Shown here piece after piece: positions 24,783-36,367 of a stretch of 64,000 bases of DNA. Under the pieces are notes generated by a model. That model was given only the letters and a program-made list of their open reading frames with translations. It was not told the origin of the DNA and made no database searches. Within the stretch, counting starts at the first letter, position 1. Each line of letters begins with the position of its first letter. The position numbers were made by a program, and so were the translations under genes. This DNA is from Bemisia tabaci (taxonomy: Eukaryota > Arthropoda > Insecta > Hemiptera > Aleyrodidae), in the NCBI RefSeq assembly GCF_918797505.1, contig NC_092799.1, positions 29,896,597-29,960,596 of the forward strand. Reading direction: 5' to 3'.

Positions 24783-26162
24783 TTCATCTCTTCATGGTTT
24801 TCCAAAAACGATCGTTGGTTTCTGAAATATCATTGAGACAAGAGACCCTCCACTGGCCTTCTGGCGACAGGTTGATACTTTAACTTTCGGGGATTCAACA
24901 CTTTTCTTTGAGGGAGCAACAGTCATCACACTTTTTCGGCTGTTAACCAACGTAATAGGTGGATGATGATTGATGAGCTTCAGGTGACGTAATAAGCCGA
25001 ACAAGTTTTTCCAATTTTTGGTGTGTTTGCGAAACGAAATGCCTAACACGTTGTTCAACATCCACCCAGTAAGCAAGTCAACAGTTCCGAAAGTAAAAGC
25101 TTCCATCATTGCCAAGTTAGGAACGGAGGGTCTCTCGTCTCTGGAAATATCTCATGAACGGGAAATGTTTTTGTGAATATTGGGTGAAGTTAGTCTATGT
25201 GGCGCCGAGTGGAGTTGCAAGCGGCGCTGCAGTTGGAAACGTTGCAAAAAAGCTCAAAGCTGGCTCTCTTGTCGGTGCCCCGTGCAGCGTAGGCAGATCT
25301 AATGGTCGAACTTTCTCCCGGTGAACTTATTTTCTGTTGGGCTCTTTCATCATTCTAATCTCTGGACACTGCACCGCGCCGGTCTCCAGTTTCACCTCTC
25401 GCGACCGATCGAACGGAATGGCGATTCGCGAACCCGCTGCCATTCCGAACAACCCTGGAACGGACTACATTTTGCAGTAAGGAACTTCGAGTTCATTTCA
25501 GAAACAGAATATGAGCTAGGTATTAGTTTCCCTATGGAGATATGTGCTCTTATGTCTAAGCTTGAGACAGTGGTTTATCGTCTCTGAGTGCAGTCCAAAT
25601 CACGCGTAACAAGATCAGATCACCCTAATACCTGTTACAGCGAGGTTCACGGAGGATTTTGGTGGAAAATGTCGAACTTGTTTTGAGTGGGGATTCAGGA
25701 AGTTCTCAGACTCCCTATTTTTTGTATTGGCTTTCCCAACCCCTGGCTAAGACCCCTTTTACCCAAAATTTCCAAAGTCGTGACCATTTTATTGCCATGT
25801 GGGCCCAACTTGTAGAGATTTTGCCAAAAAAAGCACGCTATTCTTTAATTCGCGGATTTTAACGCAGTCGACCGAGAAACACGCAATTTTAACGTCATTG
25901 CAAGCCGGCCCTCCCAATTTTGCACAGTCTTCCAATTTTTCCATGCGAGCGGCCATGCGATCATGATCGCGTGATAAGGAAGTTTTTGAATCCCCGTAAT
26001 TTTGGAGCAGCGGCGATTTTAGCTAGTTACTCAATAACACCTTGATACCGTCAACTTGAATAAATGTAAAAAAAATCGAAATCCTCTCGAGCTAGACGTA
26101 TGCAAGAATGCAGAGTTCGAAGTGTAGTCGAAACTGTTGAAACGTCACAAACGAATTTCCAA

Positions 26163-26272
26163 TCGAATGAAGTTTTTCAATTTTGTTCTCCAATCCTCAA
26201 GAATGCTCTCGGAAATTTTTTCTTTTTTTACATTTTTTCTAAATGAATTGTCTCACTGCATGTGCAGTTATA
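26163..26272. repeat. Direct repeat of about 110 bp, left copy
   Basis: TCGAATGAAGTTTTTCAATT...CTCACTGCATGTGCAGTTAT. The paired copy is 26515-26626, and a CACTGG MITE lies exactly between them. Confidence 0.7.
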
Positions 26273-26513
26273 CACCGGGGGGGGGGGGGGGGGGGGAGGC
26301 ACATTGGATCTAGAGTCCAGACTCTTAAAAACATCGACAAGAAAAAAATACTCTTGATTCAATCAGATTTAAGCTTAAATCAAGAACCAAGTCTCTTAAT
26401 TTGAGCGGATTTCCTTTTGATTTAAGCTTAAATCTGATTGTATCAAGAGTCCTTTTTCTTATCTATGTTTTCAAGAGCCTGGACTCTAGATCCAATGTGT
26501 TTTTTATTCCAGT
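26273..26513. mobile_element. CACTGG MITE, copy A
   Basis: Core from CACATTGGATCTAGAGTCC to the mirror GGACTCTAGATCCAATGTG. The left terminus reads CACCGG followed by a 20-base G run (26277-26296) in place of the usual A run. It lies between two copies of a segment of about 110 bp (26163-26272 and 26515-26626). Confidence 0.8.
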
Positions 26514-26514
26514 G

Positions 26515-26626
26515 TTGAATGAAACTTTTCAATTTTGCTCTCCAATCCCCAAGAATGCTCTTGGAATTTTTTTTCATTTTTTAAATTTTTTAAATGAAAA
26601 GTCCCACTGTAAGTGCAGTTATGTAC
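26515..26626. repeat. Direct repeat of about 110 bp, right copy
   Basis: TTGAATGAAACTTTTCAATT...CCCACTGTAAGTGCAGTTAT, roughly 85 percent like the left copy by eye. Confidence 0.7.
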
Positions 26627-27171
26627 TTGAAAAATTTCGAAAATAGTCCCGAGAAAAACAATTTGAAAGTACTTTTTTGGCTTTTCAAAACTGAATGAAC
26701 CGCGTCTGACGTAACATTAAGGAACAGATTTTCCGAGGAAGTGATTTTATGTTGTGTAACAAACGAAATTACGTTTTGTTACCTCCGCGACCGTTTTTTA
26801 GCTCCCCGGATCCTTTTCATTTTTAAGGAGAAAAAATTGCGTTTTACTTTCCACGACTCCCCGGAGCGCCCGCCGTCCGCCTTTGTTTACTTGTTTTCCC
26901 GCCCACGCTCCTGCACCCACTCAGCTTTACCCCCGCGTCTTATCCGTTTTCATTTCTCATTTTCCGGGAACTGCAATCTCCCAAGGTATTTTCGCGTCGT
27001 ATTCCTCCTCCTCAGGATATTTCATCGATTCGTTTTCTATTCTTGTACGGACGAAGGATATTCCCTGAGATCTCCCTCGGTGCGTGACCGCGTCTGGACG
27101 GAGAGACTATAAGGACGGCTCTGATTTTTTCGAGGTGGCCCCGTGGATTTGAGTCGTTACTATTTACTCTC

Positions 27172-27290
27172 TAGGAACCAAATGAAATTGGTTTTCCCAA
27201 AATCGAGACCGTCGACCCTGAGTTCATTCTTAAGGAACCAAGTAAACTTGGTTTTTTCCAAAACCAAGACCGCCGACTCGGAGGCGTCAT
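27172..27290. repeat. Two tandem units of about 65 bp
   Basis: AGGAACCAAATGAAATTGG...ATCGAGACCGTCGAC and AGGAACCAAGTAAACTTGG...ACCAAGACCGCCGAC are adjacent copies. Confidence 0.6.
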
Positions 27291-27468
27291 TTCCGTCGAA
27301 TCCAAAGGGGTTGGTCATAAAAATGAATTTCTCAAAAAATTCCTGAAATTCGTAAGAAACCGCTCTTATTGCCCCCTACAAAGGTCAACTTCAAAATTCC
27401 GGGAAAGGCCGTCCAAATGCGTCGTTGATATGTGCCTGGGTTATTCCGATAGGAGCTTGCCTGGACCA

Positions 27469-27487
27469 ACCTAACCTAACCTAACCG
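27469..27487. repeat. Short interstitial telomere-like repeat (CCTAA)n
   Basis: About three and a half units of CCTAA, the complement of the insect telomere repeat TTAGG. Too short to be a telomere; it could be chance or a repair scar. Confidence 0.5.
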
Positions 27488-27739
27488 CCACAGTATCCCG
27501 TCCTACTGAAGCCCTTCAGGGAGTTGGCACTCCTTCATTTCATTAAAAAACCCCTGTCACCACCCTTTCATTGGGCGCCCTCTTCGTCTCCTCCCAAGAG
27601 GAGCCTAATCAAGCATTTTCTTTGGTAGCCTCTCTTCCGTCATTCTGTTAATGACCATACCAGACAAGCTGTTTGGTCAAGACGGTGATTCCGAAAGTTG
27701 TTCAACTTTTCAATAATTATAGCTAACGAGCTAACCTCA

Positions 27740-27938
27740 CACTGAAAAAAAGTTGCAGGCTATGTAGATCTACTGTCCGTTTCAGGCTCACAGGCCGAAA
27801 CTTCCGGGTGCTAGAGCCGTAGCTTCGATTGCTCCGGGTGCTACGCCCGGAACTTTCGGCCTCCGAGCCCGGAACGCGGACGGTATGCCTATATAGCCCG
27901 TAAGTACGGCTCCCACGGCCGGAGTATATTTTTCAGTG
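27740..27938. mobile_element. CACTG foldback MITE with CCGGAGCC motifs, copy 1
   Basis: CACTGAAAAAAAGTTGCAGG... and ...TATATTTTTCAGTG. The inner part has repeated GCTCCGGGTGCTACG and GGAACGCGGACGGTATG. The uninterrupted paralogue of 60263-60692. Confidence 0.75.
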
Positions 27939-28099
27939 TGCAGTTGTGCACCTTTCTGTACAACCGCTGCTTTCTTTTTGCATAATGTCGTCTGAAAGCT
28001 ACTCTTTTCCTTCCTTTTCTTTTATTCTGGAACAGGTGACAGGCCCCATTCACAGCCTGAACTTATGTTCGGTATAACTTTTATCACCGTGCATTTTTA

Positions 28100-28400
28100 T
28101 CCGGAAGCGCTCTCGTTTTGGACTGGATCACGCCGTGGGCCCAGCGGGCCCCGCTGCGAGACAGGACGTCAAAATGTCGTCGCCCAGGTGACCAACGCCT
28201 TTCCCCCTCACCCCGCCACTCGTGTCAACCCTAGGCTGGGCTCGCCCTGTCCCCCTGTTGGTTTGAGATGGGGGGGGGGGGGGGGCACCGGCAAGCTCCG
28301 TCGTTGAATGACCGACATTCGCAATCCGACGAGTTGACTGTGAGCTGCCCTGGCCCTCTCTATTGTCTCGGCTCTCGGATCCATAGCCCCCAGTCATGAC
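28100..28400. other. CpG-rich patch with G run
   Basis: GC-rich segment containing a 16-base G run (28270-28285). Open frames on both strands appear to be composition-driven. No gene is supported. Confidence 0.25.
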
Positions 28401-28423
28401 AACAGAGGCACGGCATCAACCTA

Positions 28424-28520
28424 CGTTGTTGCGGAGCAAGAACGCCGCATGAGCACCAGGACGTCACCGAATCGTGCTCGCTGAAATGTTAAATTTTCTA
28501 GAGAATTCAGGAATATTGAT
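28424..28520. mobile_element. CTGCCGTGCTAAG MITE, left fragment (diverged)
   Basis: GCAAGAACGCCGCATGAGCA resembles the left arm of 4789-5026; the rest decays quickly. Confidence 0.35.
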
Positions 28521-28959
28521 CCTTGAAAATTTCGGCTTCTCCCGAATCGTCGCCGAACAAAAGTCGCTGGAAAAAGTTTATCAAAAAAATGCCCAAGTGT
28601 TTCGAAAAATTCTTATTTTTTCATAAGAAATCTGGCAGCTTCTGTCAGCTCGCGTCAAGTTTTCCTTCCTTTTTTCCGCGGTGACGAAGATTGCCAAATG
28701 AGCTCCAGTAAAAGGCTCTAGCCGTACGAAAAAGTACGAATTTTTGGGAAAACTTGTGAGGGTATTCTCTGAGATTTTTTTTTCAGAAAGTTTCACTTAA
28801 AATTTGCCAAGTGCGCCTGGAACTTTCGAGGAAAACTATTCGTAACTTTTCTCGAACATTAACATTTCATCGGGAAATTACGGCAACCTTAGATTGCCCA
28901 CAAGCAGTGGCGTAGCCTGTACAGGTTCATTTGCGTGTCCGAGGAGACATGAGGAGGAT

Positions 28960-29160
28960 GCAGAGATCCTATTGGTTGCAATGGGTGGTTCTTATAGACT
29001 AAGGGAAAAAATGATGGGGTAACTGAAGAGTCTCTCGTGGGTTGCTGTTAGTTAGTCCATTAACCTCCTCCTTTGTACATTCCAAACGCCCGCTTCCATC
29101 AATAGGATTCCTCCACTATAATTTTTGTCATCTTTGTCTATAGCTTTGTCTAGCGAGCTG
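28960..29160 (-). mobile_element. AGTGGGCTGATT foldback element, partial inverted copy
   Basis: Matches the reverse complement of 29152-29341 over most of its length (GGTTCTTATAGACTAAGGG, GTCTATAGCTTTGTCTA). It abuts the next copy head to head around 29157. The outer end is lost. Confidence 0.65.
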
Positions 29161-29778
29161 ATTGTTGACATCTGTAGACAAAGCTATAGACAAAGAAGAC
29201 AAAAAGGACGTGAAGGGATCCTATCGGTGGAAGCAGGTGGTTGCGATGGACAAAGGAGGTGAGTAAAAGACTAACTAACGGCAACCCTCGAAAGACTCTT
29301 TGTTAGTCTATCATTTTCTCCCTTAGTCGATAAGAACCACACACGGAGAAAAAAACTTCGTGCGTGGGACCTGAAGTTTAGGTCTTATGGATCTCTGAAG
29401 TTTTCGAATTGAGCATCCGAACACTTAAGGTCCAGCTGCTAAGGTTTGGATCACACATCTGAAACTTCAGTTCTTACATCTGAAGTACTTCGGTTTTCAC
29501 GTCCGAAAAACTTCGGTTCTCACATCCGAAAAACTTCGGTTCTCACATCTGAAGTACTTCAGATGTAAGAACTGACGCGTCAGATGTGTGATCCGAATCT
29601 CGACAGCTAGACCTTACGTGTTTAGATGCTCAATCTGAAAACTTCAGAGATCCAAATGACCTAAACTTCGGGTCCCACGCACGAAGTTTTTTTTCTCCGT
29701 GCACATGGAGGATCGCTCCATACTCCTTATGTATTCTTTGTCCATCGCTTTTTCTATTAATTTCAGCAATCAGCCCGT
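29152..29778. mobile_element. AGTGGGCTGATT foldback element, interrupted copy
   Basis: It begins AGCGAGCTGATTGTTGA and ends TTTCAGCAATCAGCCCGT, with GACAAAGCTATAGACAAAG and CTTTGTCCATCGC arms. It is interrupted by the foldback at 29342-29701. Confidence 0.7.
29342..29701. mobile_element. CACGG foldback MITE nested in another element
   Basis: CACGGAGAAAAAAACTTCG...CGAAG-T(n)-CTCCGTG with arms pairing over more than 100 bp (GTGGGACCTGAAGTTTAGG against CCTAAACTTCGGGTCCCAC). CACA lies on both sides. The centre holds a 23-bp tandem, CATCCGAAAAACTTCGGTTC, repeated about three times. Confidence 0.8.
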
Positions 29779-29779
29779 A

Positions 29780-30240
29780 AGTCAAGGGTCTCAGTTCGTG
29801 TCCGGCTCGGCATCATGGGCGACACCTCGATCAAAACCCACTGGATTCGACCCGAATTTCCGGGATGTCGCGAGTTGGAAATCCTGCCATTCCTCCTGGG
29901 GCCGAGCGGCATCGCCGCGATGCCCGAGTCGTCGGCCGATCGGTCGTTGGCAGTCGGAGTGGCTCGCATCGAGATTTATTGAACAATTGTTGTGGATGTC
30001 ATAATATCAATAACTTGACGCCCCCCTGTTCCCCCGGCCCCCCGCCCACCCCCGCCCTCACCCACCGTCGACGCCACTTTCATCGGGTCCGATCCTCCGC
30101 GGCTCGACGCCGCACCGACGACCACTTTCTCGTCAAAGGTTACTTGTTCCTTTACTCGCAATTAAGTAATTGGACTTTGCCTTTGTGCCGCTGTCGCCCT
30201 CTGCGCCCTGCGTTCAGGCCTACCTGTTTCCCCACGTCCA
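29780..30240. other. CpG-rich patch
   Basis: CpG-dense sequence with C-rich tracts at 30020-30065. Overlapping frames on both strands are shadows of composition. No splice-flanked exon was recognised. Confidence 0.25.
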
Positions 30241-30275
30241 GAATCGTATCTAGAGATGGAGTGTGAAGTTTCAAG

Positions 30276-30503
30276 CACCGGAAAAAACACATTGGATCTA
30301 GAGTCCAGACTCTTAAAAACATCGACAAGAAAAAGTACTCTTGACTCAATCAGAATCTAGCTTAAATCAAGAACCAAGCCTCTTAATTTGAGCAGATTTT
30401 GTTTTGATTCAAGCAAAAATCCGATTGAATCAAGAGTATTTTTTCTTGTCTATGTTTTCAAGAGTATGGACTCGAGATCCGATGTGTTTTTTTCCCCCCA
30501 GTG
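30276..30503. mobile_element. CACTGG MITE, copy B
   Basis: CACCGGAAAAAACACATTGG...CCGATGTG-T(n)-CCCCCCAGTG with the family's internal order (CTTAAAAACATCGACAAG, AATCAAGAACCAAG, ATTGAATCAAGAGT). It is an almost complete foldback. Confidence 0.85.
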
Positions 30504-30537
30504 AGTCTTGAAATTGGATATAAGTGTCGAAGGAATT

Positions 30538-30804
30538 AGGGTTGCCACAGCCAGGGAATACCGGGAAATGGCAGGGAATTTTGAAAAGTCAGGGAAAATA
30601 GCGAAAAACGCCAGGGAAAATTGTTGGATCACCTTTATTTGCTGCCTGGAATGAACTTGACGATTCGAACAACACATTTTGTCTGAAAGCTGATTAATTA
30701 ATGATGTCTTACTAACCATTCAGCATATCTTCACAGAAAATGTCACTAAAATGTGCCAGGGATACGTCAGGGAATTTCATTTTCTAAATTCTGTGGCAGC
30801 CCTG
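30538..30804. mobile_element. hAT-like MITE, CAGGGTTGCCACAG family
   Basis: Ends AGGGTTGCCACAG...CTGTGGCAGCCCTG, with an interior of TCAGGGAA repeats. The first C appears lost. The flanks AAGGAATT (30530-30537) and ATGGAATT (30805-30812) agree at 7 of 8 positions. Confidence 0.75.
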
Positions 30805-30999
30805 ATGGAATTTCAAACGAGACAAGAAAGCATAGTGATAGTGAGCTTTTACTTTTACTATCTACATGGGTGAATCATTTCAGTGAAGCTTTTGTAGGAG
30901 AAAAGAACGATCACAAGGCGGCTTGGCAGTAATTTAGCAGGGAAAGGAACAGAAGTGAAGGTTGTTGAGAGTTGCCTATCTCAAGGTTTGAAGGCATTT

Positions 31000-31754
31000 T
31001 TTGTGATGACCCTCTTGTATTCATTTCAAACCTCCCTAGTTTTGGAGTATCTTCCCGTAGCTTTCGAATACTCTTCAGGCAAGCTATCTGAAGTCAGCAG
31101 AATAAATATTTTGTCATGGCGCTTGCAAATTCTCTGTAGAACAATTTCTTCGAATGTTCAAGGTTTGATCGTTACTTTTGCGTCGACTTTTTGAAGGCGG
31201 TGTCTCGTTACTCCCTTTAATTCGTGGATGTCGTTATTTTCTTATACCACTTCGGAGGACCGTCCATTGTTGCCACTTCGTTTAATATTTATCCCAATAG
31301 ATAGGCAACTAAAATTATTTTTTACTTTCATTGAAGGAGTCCATCCCATGACCGCTCCGCAGCCCCCCCCCCCCCCCCCCCATGATTTATGTCAGTACCA
31401 GCTTGATGAGAATTGTCGAGAAAGTTTGAAGAAGTGCAATTCAGCAAAAAAGTTGAAAGCACTAATTGATGAGAAGAGGATTGACCAATTGAACTACATT
31501 CTCTGATTAGGAAATAATATTTCAGGCTCTTGTCATTTCCAAGTGAAGCGGAATAAGTATAATCCAGTCCTCCTCTTCATCAACAAATCAAATAAAGTAA
31601 TACGATTTCCTGTTTAAAATGCATTTCTCAATTTTCCGTAACAAGGGATTTGAACCATTTGTGAATACCCCGTATATAACTTCCTGTAGGCTCCTCCGTT
31701 AAAAAAGATTAAGAATTAGGAACAAAATAGCGCCATATAAAGCAACCGAGATAC
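31000..31754. other. No gene supported
   Basis: It holds a 19-base C run (31363-31381) followed by a short coding-like stretch ending at a stop at 31504-31506. No homologue is recognised. Confidence 0.4.
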
Positions 31755-31983
31755 TTTTCCGAAAAAGAAACTCGGCATCAGATTAATGCGCGGAGTGTGA
31801 AACAATAGAAGAATATACGAAGTTGGGTTCAAACCTAACATGCAACTATTTTAACTCTGCCGTGGACCGGGCTGCATACACTCGATTTTGCAGGCGAAAT
31901 ATGAGATCTGCGCACGGCCTTCGCGTTAGAGTATCCGTGAGACCAGCGTTTTCATAGAGCTTGACGTTTATTTCGGTCAACCA
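31755..31983. repeat. Unclassified interspersed repeat, copy 1 (uninterrupted)
   Basis: About 230 bp aligning with the two outer parts of 49446-49945. It holds the empty site GAATATACGAAG for the element nested in the other copy. Confidence 0.65.
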
Positions 31984-32642
31984 CGAGAAGTTTAATCGAT
32001 GCTTGTTGGGTCGAAACCCAACTTTGCGTTTATTCTTCTATTATTCTTTTCTCGTTGTTTTGTGATGAATTGCGTTCCGTTATTCATGATGTATAGGAAA
32101 AGGCTCAGATTTTATCTAAATGCTGTGTGTCCATACATATTCTTAGTTCATTCACCTGAACTGCTAATAAGAGTGTACGTGACATAACGTAAATGCAAAC
32201 TTGGAATTCTAATGTGGAGTTTAAATGAAATCTATACATTTGATGGTTGACTAGATTTCACTAACGTACTCTACAATTCCCGTAATTTAAATGAAGCTCG
32301 TGCTATGTGAAGGAAGAGAGTTTTGAAGAAAGAGGCGGAACTGTGATACGTATTTGCTGTGAAATTCAACGAGCTAATACTAGTGATGGTAACAATTCTC
32401 GGTTCTTTTTGACGGAGAGTGAAATGCCGTAAAAATTGTCGCGGGAAATTTTGTTTGTGGTGCAGCCTCTCGCACTTAATTTTCCTTCATTTGAGAGGAT
32501 AGGCAATACGCGCTCTCAAGAGTTTAAATAGTGGTATCAGAATCTTTTATCTTGTCTGAACGTTTTATCAGTGTTTTTACCTTTCCTACTGCAATAAGGA
32601 ACAAGAGAATGCACAACAGAAATTCCACATGCATTTTGAACC

Positions 32643-32772
32643 CTTCTTCTTCTACTTCTTCCTCTTTTTATGAAATTTACTTTCCTTCTCTTTCCTCTCT
32701 CGTCTCCTCTTCCTCTTATTCTCCTTTTCTTCCTTCTTGTATCTTTCCTCATTCTTCCGGTTCTTTCCATTC
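32643..32772. repeat. Polypyrimidine tract
   Basis: About 130 bases almost entirely of C and T (CTTCTTCTACTTCTTCCTC-like) on the plus strand, 0.2-0.4 kb upstream of the CpG-rich pum promoter region. Overlapping frames are composition artefacts. Confidence 0.6.
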
Positions 32773-32999
32773 TGATCCCTTCCGAAAATTTACATTTTAA
32801 TCGTAGCAAGCTCGCATGTATTTCTCCGCGGAGCAGTAGGATTGTGAAAAAGCTAGCCGCGTTTTTTTTTTTTTTTTTTTTTTCTTTTGGCACTATGGGG
32901 GTTAAGTTCTTTCTGAAACTGGACGTCATTTATTTTCGTTTTAACTTTTTTCATGAACCCGCAAATTTAAAATTCTTCTCGTCGCAACGACGCGACGCG

Positions 33000-34019
33000 C
33001 CCGCGGTCGAGGAGGTGTAAAGTTTTTCTACTCTCACTATCACCGGAAATTTTATCTCGGTCTTTCGTAAGCAATGTCGAGCTCTTATCCTCGCCGCACC
33101 GCACGCGCACGGCGCCGTGAAAACCGAAAAAAAAAAAGAAAAAATTTTCTCGGACTTGTTACATCGCATCGGCCGAGACGCGCGGAGCGGACCCACGCAG
33201 CGAGCGAGGTGAGGAATCTTGAGTCTGCGCGGAGGTGAACCGTCGGAGGCACGGCGAACGAGAGGCGGCCGCCCCTCCGGCCAAACTCACCCGGCAACTA
33301 ATGGACTCGCCCGAGCGTAGCCATTTTCCTCGCCGGCCCGGGCGCGCAACAAGCGCCGGCGCCGCGCGCAACGCCAAACTCGGCAACGCTGTGTCGCGAC
33401 GAATCTTGCCGATCGCGGAGAGGGTTGGGTTAGTGGATCTTACGCCGTGTAACTTCTTTGTTACTCGAGAGCTATGCGCCCGTCTCGTGTTGTAAATTTC
33501 TGAATTTTTCTTGTAAATATTGCATTTAACCCTTGTGAATAGTCGGTAGTGTTACTCGTTCACGTTTTGGCGAGTCCTCTTTGCGGGTCTCGGCGGAATT
33601 GCTTCGAATTTCAACGGCGAGTGACCCGCTGCGCTGTGTCCCCCGCAACGTGCTCGGGTTTCCCGATTTGATTTTAAATCGCAGTTTGTTTATTTTTCGT
33701 TCGTGTTCGCGGAAAGTGATCGAGGAGCGTCTTCCTCACGTCGGAATTGCAGTCTGCATCAGCTCCGATCGGGTTTGGTGGTCGGCTAGGACCGACTCGA
33801 AGTGTCGTCGTTTCATAACCTACCCTATTGTTTTTCGGATGTGATCGCTCCCGGAGGAATACGGTTGTTTATAGTTTTGTATATAAGTGTATAATTTTGT
33901 GCAAAGTGCCCGATTCTGTGAGATATTCACGGAGGAGTGTATAGGCTGGAAGCTCTGTGTTGTGTGTATCATAGTGTACATAAGATTGGATAATTTTCTC
34001 AAAGTGGATGTACTGAGCA
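33000..34019 (+). promoter_or_regulatory. pum: CpG-rich promoter / 5'UTR region of pum
   Basis: This stretch is strongly enriched in CpG and GC compared with its AT-rich surroundings, most densely at 33000-33480, and runs directly into the exon 1 start codon. It has several short upstream ORFs, the longest starting at 33235, which I take as 5'UTR or chance. No TATA box was recognised and the transcription start cannot be fixed by eye. A GAG|GTGAGG at about 33211 could be a donor of an untranslated first exon. Confidence 0.55.
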
Positions 34020-34043
34020 ATGAAAGATATGGGTCCTGACATG
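34020..34043 (+). CDS. pum: Pumilio-like protein, coding exon 1 (partial gene)
   Basis: This is the first coding exon of a gene that I identify as pumilio through its second exon. Pumilio is a cytoplasmic PUF-family protein that binds mRNA 3'UTRs and represses translation. The exon encodes only MKDMGPDM. The start is supported by an in-frame TGA two codons upstream (TGA GCA ATG), and the exon ends at ATG|GTGAGT, a strong donor, after exactly eight codons (phase 0). The next coding exon also begins in phase 0, so the two join in frame. A CpG-rich region of about 1 kb lies just upstream and fits a promoter plus 5'UTR. The exon is too short to identify alone; the call rests on phase, splice signal and the downstream exon. 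An alternative is that it belongs to a different transcript, but no competing gene is visible. Confidence 0.7.
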
Positions 34044-36367
34044 GTGAGTAACGCAACTTGTTTCCTCGTGCTGAAATCGCAACGATCCATTTGAGAAGCT
34101 TATTTCGAACAATTCCACCCTTCTTCAATTAGTCTGTGCGAATTTTTTATCCCGTATATCAGGTCATGGCAGGAAACAACTTGATCTGCATTGCATAGGC
34201 CATTGAAGATTTGAGCTCATTAGATGGTTTTGAGGTTATGGCTACACATCTTTCAACCTCCAAGCTAGGCATTCAGTTGTCTTGTTGTAACTTGACTTTT
34301 CTGTGTCATCAGTCTATGAGCTTTGTCTTTAGTCCATTTTCCTCATATTTTGAAGTTATACCAGAAGGAGAAATTTCTGATCCACCAACGTTATCCAGAA
34401 TGCCTCGGCTGTCCTAGTAAGCTAGCTCTTAGGCATTTGGGTAGCTTTTCAAGCGCATCTTTGGTGCGCAGTGATGAATCTTATGAAAGATAATATCAGA
34501 GATGGGGTACGTGAACTGTGGGTCGTTTGTTGCATATTTAAGATATTCCATCGGCCCAGCTCTATGACTATTTGTCTATTCAGCGATTCTGATTCTGACT
34601 GTTCGATAGTTCAGCAATTCTAACCCTCACATTGTGTGCTCTTGGCATAACCATGTCTCTATGCTGGTTTAATATAGAATCTTCGCTCCAAATATGATCT
34701 GATCAAATAATTAATCATTTCTGAGGATTACGCCGCTCTGATAATTGCTAATTGCAACCATTGTTTCTTGTTTGTTATTAAATATCAATTCTTAATTATC
34801 ACTGGTAGTGAGGTATATCTTGAGCTGCATTTAAAATATTGCAGTAACCTCTTACTCAATCCTCATTGTTGATAACGGATTTAGTGTCAAGTTAGGGGAA
34901 AGAATTAATGGGCAAATATCAAGTAAACCAATTTACCGAATGGTGGTTAACAAATTTACCCAACTTTGTTGCACGAAGATTGAATCTCATCCAGTGATCA
35001 CTGTGCTGCACGCAAGCTGTGTGCATGCAAGCCATCCATCATCCTCTGAAAAGAACGCAATGTGGACAATCTGCACCACATCTATATTTTGCTAGGGTTC
35101 TGTTTGACCCGTGAATGGCTCTGAATCTCAAAATCTCCTTGTGGAATCAACGTTGCTCCCTAAGTTGTATTTTACTCTTTGAAATTCCCATTGGCTTTGG
35201 CACTTGGTTGAGTTGGTTCATTCAGTCAGACGTTGAGTAACAGCTTCAAGTGCCCTGCGTGTTGAATGTTGTTGTATGTTAGTGTAAGCCCGTACATTCT
35301 GATCATTGAAGCGGATCATACAGGTACATGTGTAGTTATTTACCTTGCCTTTATCATCATGAAAGCATGATTACCTTGGTAGAACAGATTTTTTATTGGG
35401 ATCATTACACTTTTGCTTTGGAAAAAGGTCCCTGTGTTCTCTGATTTTCCATTTTTTCATGTACTTACATCTGACGCTTACAAATTGACTTCTCATCCTT
35501 CCTTGTCTATGTCTAATTTGCCAAAAAATGGGTTTTTCACATAATCTGTGCTAGGTACAGAATAAGCGATGCAGTCCTAAGATTGTCTAAACTTTCTAGC
35601 CCAAGATGCTGTTCCAAAGTGCTGAGATTTGCTAATGCTGTGAGGAGCGCTCACCCTATTGGCTTGATTATTAGTGAACAATGCAACATGATGGCATTTT
35701 TAAATCTGGGTATGTGCCAATTTTGAAAATTGAGAAAAAGCTAGCCAGGGAAGATTATTTGATATTTTCTTTCAATCTCCTCAGTTCTAACCAATTTCAT
35801 GCCCAACCTCATTAAAAATTAAAGTTGAAGGATCAGCGGATTTGCGCAGATTTCTCAAGTGTTTGAAGGTGGCCCTCACATTAGTTAGAAAAGCACACAA
35901 TAAATTTTTCATTATATAAAGCACTTCTGAAGAAGAGTTTCAAGTAAACGAGGTAATGCCGGGTTAAGTCACTTGGTTGGAAAGCAATGCTGTAATCATC
36001 CGATTTACACATCTCTGTACTTAAAAGTTAGTCATCCTAATTAATTACGTATGTGATGTCATATTCCCTCATTCCCAGTTCTTGACGGCGTAACAAATTG
36101 TGGCTATCAACCCATTATTTTTGCTATGCTACACAACGGTCCTTCTATTCTTCCGTCAAATCTTACACCTTGCATTCAATTTAGACTTTTTACATATGAG
36201 GTAGTGTGTGACGTCCCCGGCTTGACGGCTGCAAAAACCGTACCAAGCAGATGCAAACTGCTACATTAAATGGGGAAGTTTCTTTTTTTTCCAAAATATA
36301 AGCACATGATTAGCGTCGCGTCCCCACGCGGACGAACCTCTCACATGTTATTTGCATCAGTAAAGGC

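Noticed and set aside
27469..27487. Telomere or telomere-associated boundary
   Set aside because: Only about three and a half CCTAA units, with ordinary sequence on both sides.
28914..28935. CAGTGGCGTAGCCTG as the left end of a hAT element
   Set aside because: The end matches hAT consensus, but no inverted partner was found nearby, so no element is called.
29440..29560. CRISPR-like direct repeats
   Set aside because: The 23-bp repeats are contiguous, lack spacers, and form the centre of a foldback MITE in eukaryotic DNA.
31330..31506. Coding-like tail (CRESLKKCNSAKKLKALIDE)
   Set aside because: It follows a C homopolymer that fixes the frame by chance; no homologue is recognised and there is no splice support.
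33235..33495. 86-codon frame upstream of pum exon 1 as a separate gene
   Set aside because: It lies in the CpG-rich 5' region, is Arg/Ala-rich by composition, and has no recognisable domain.
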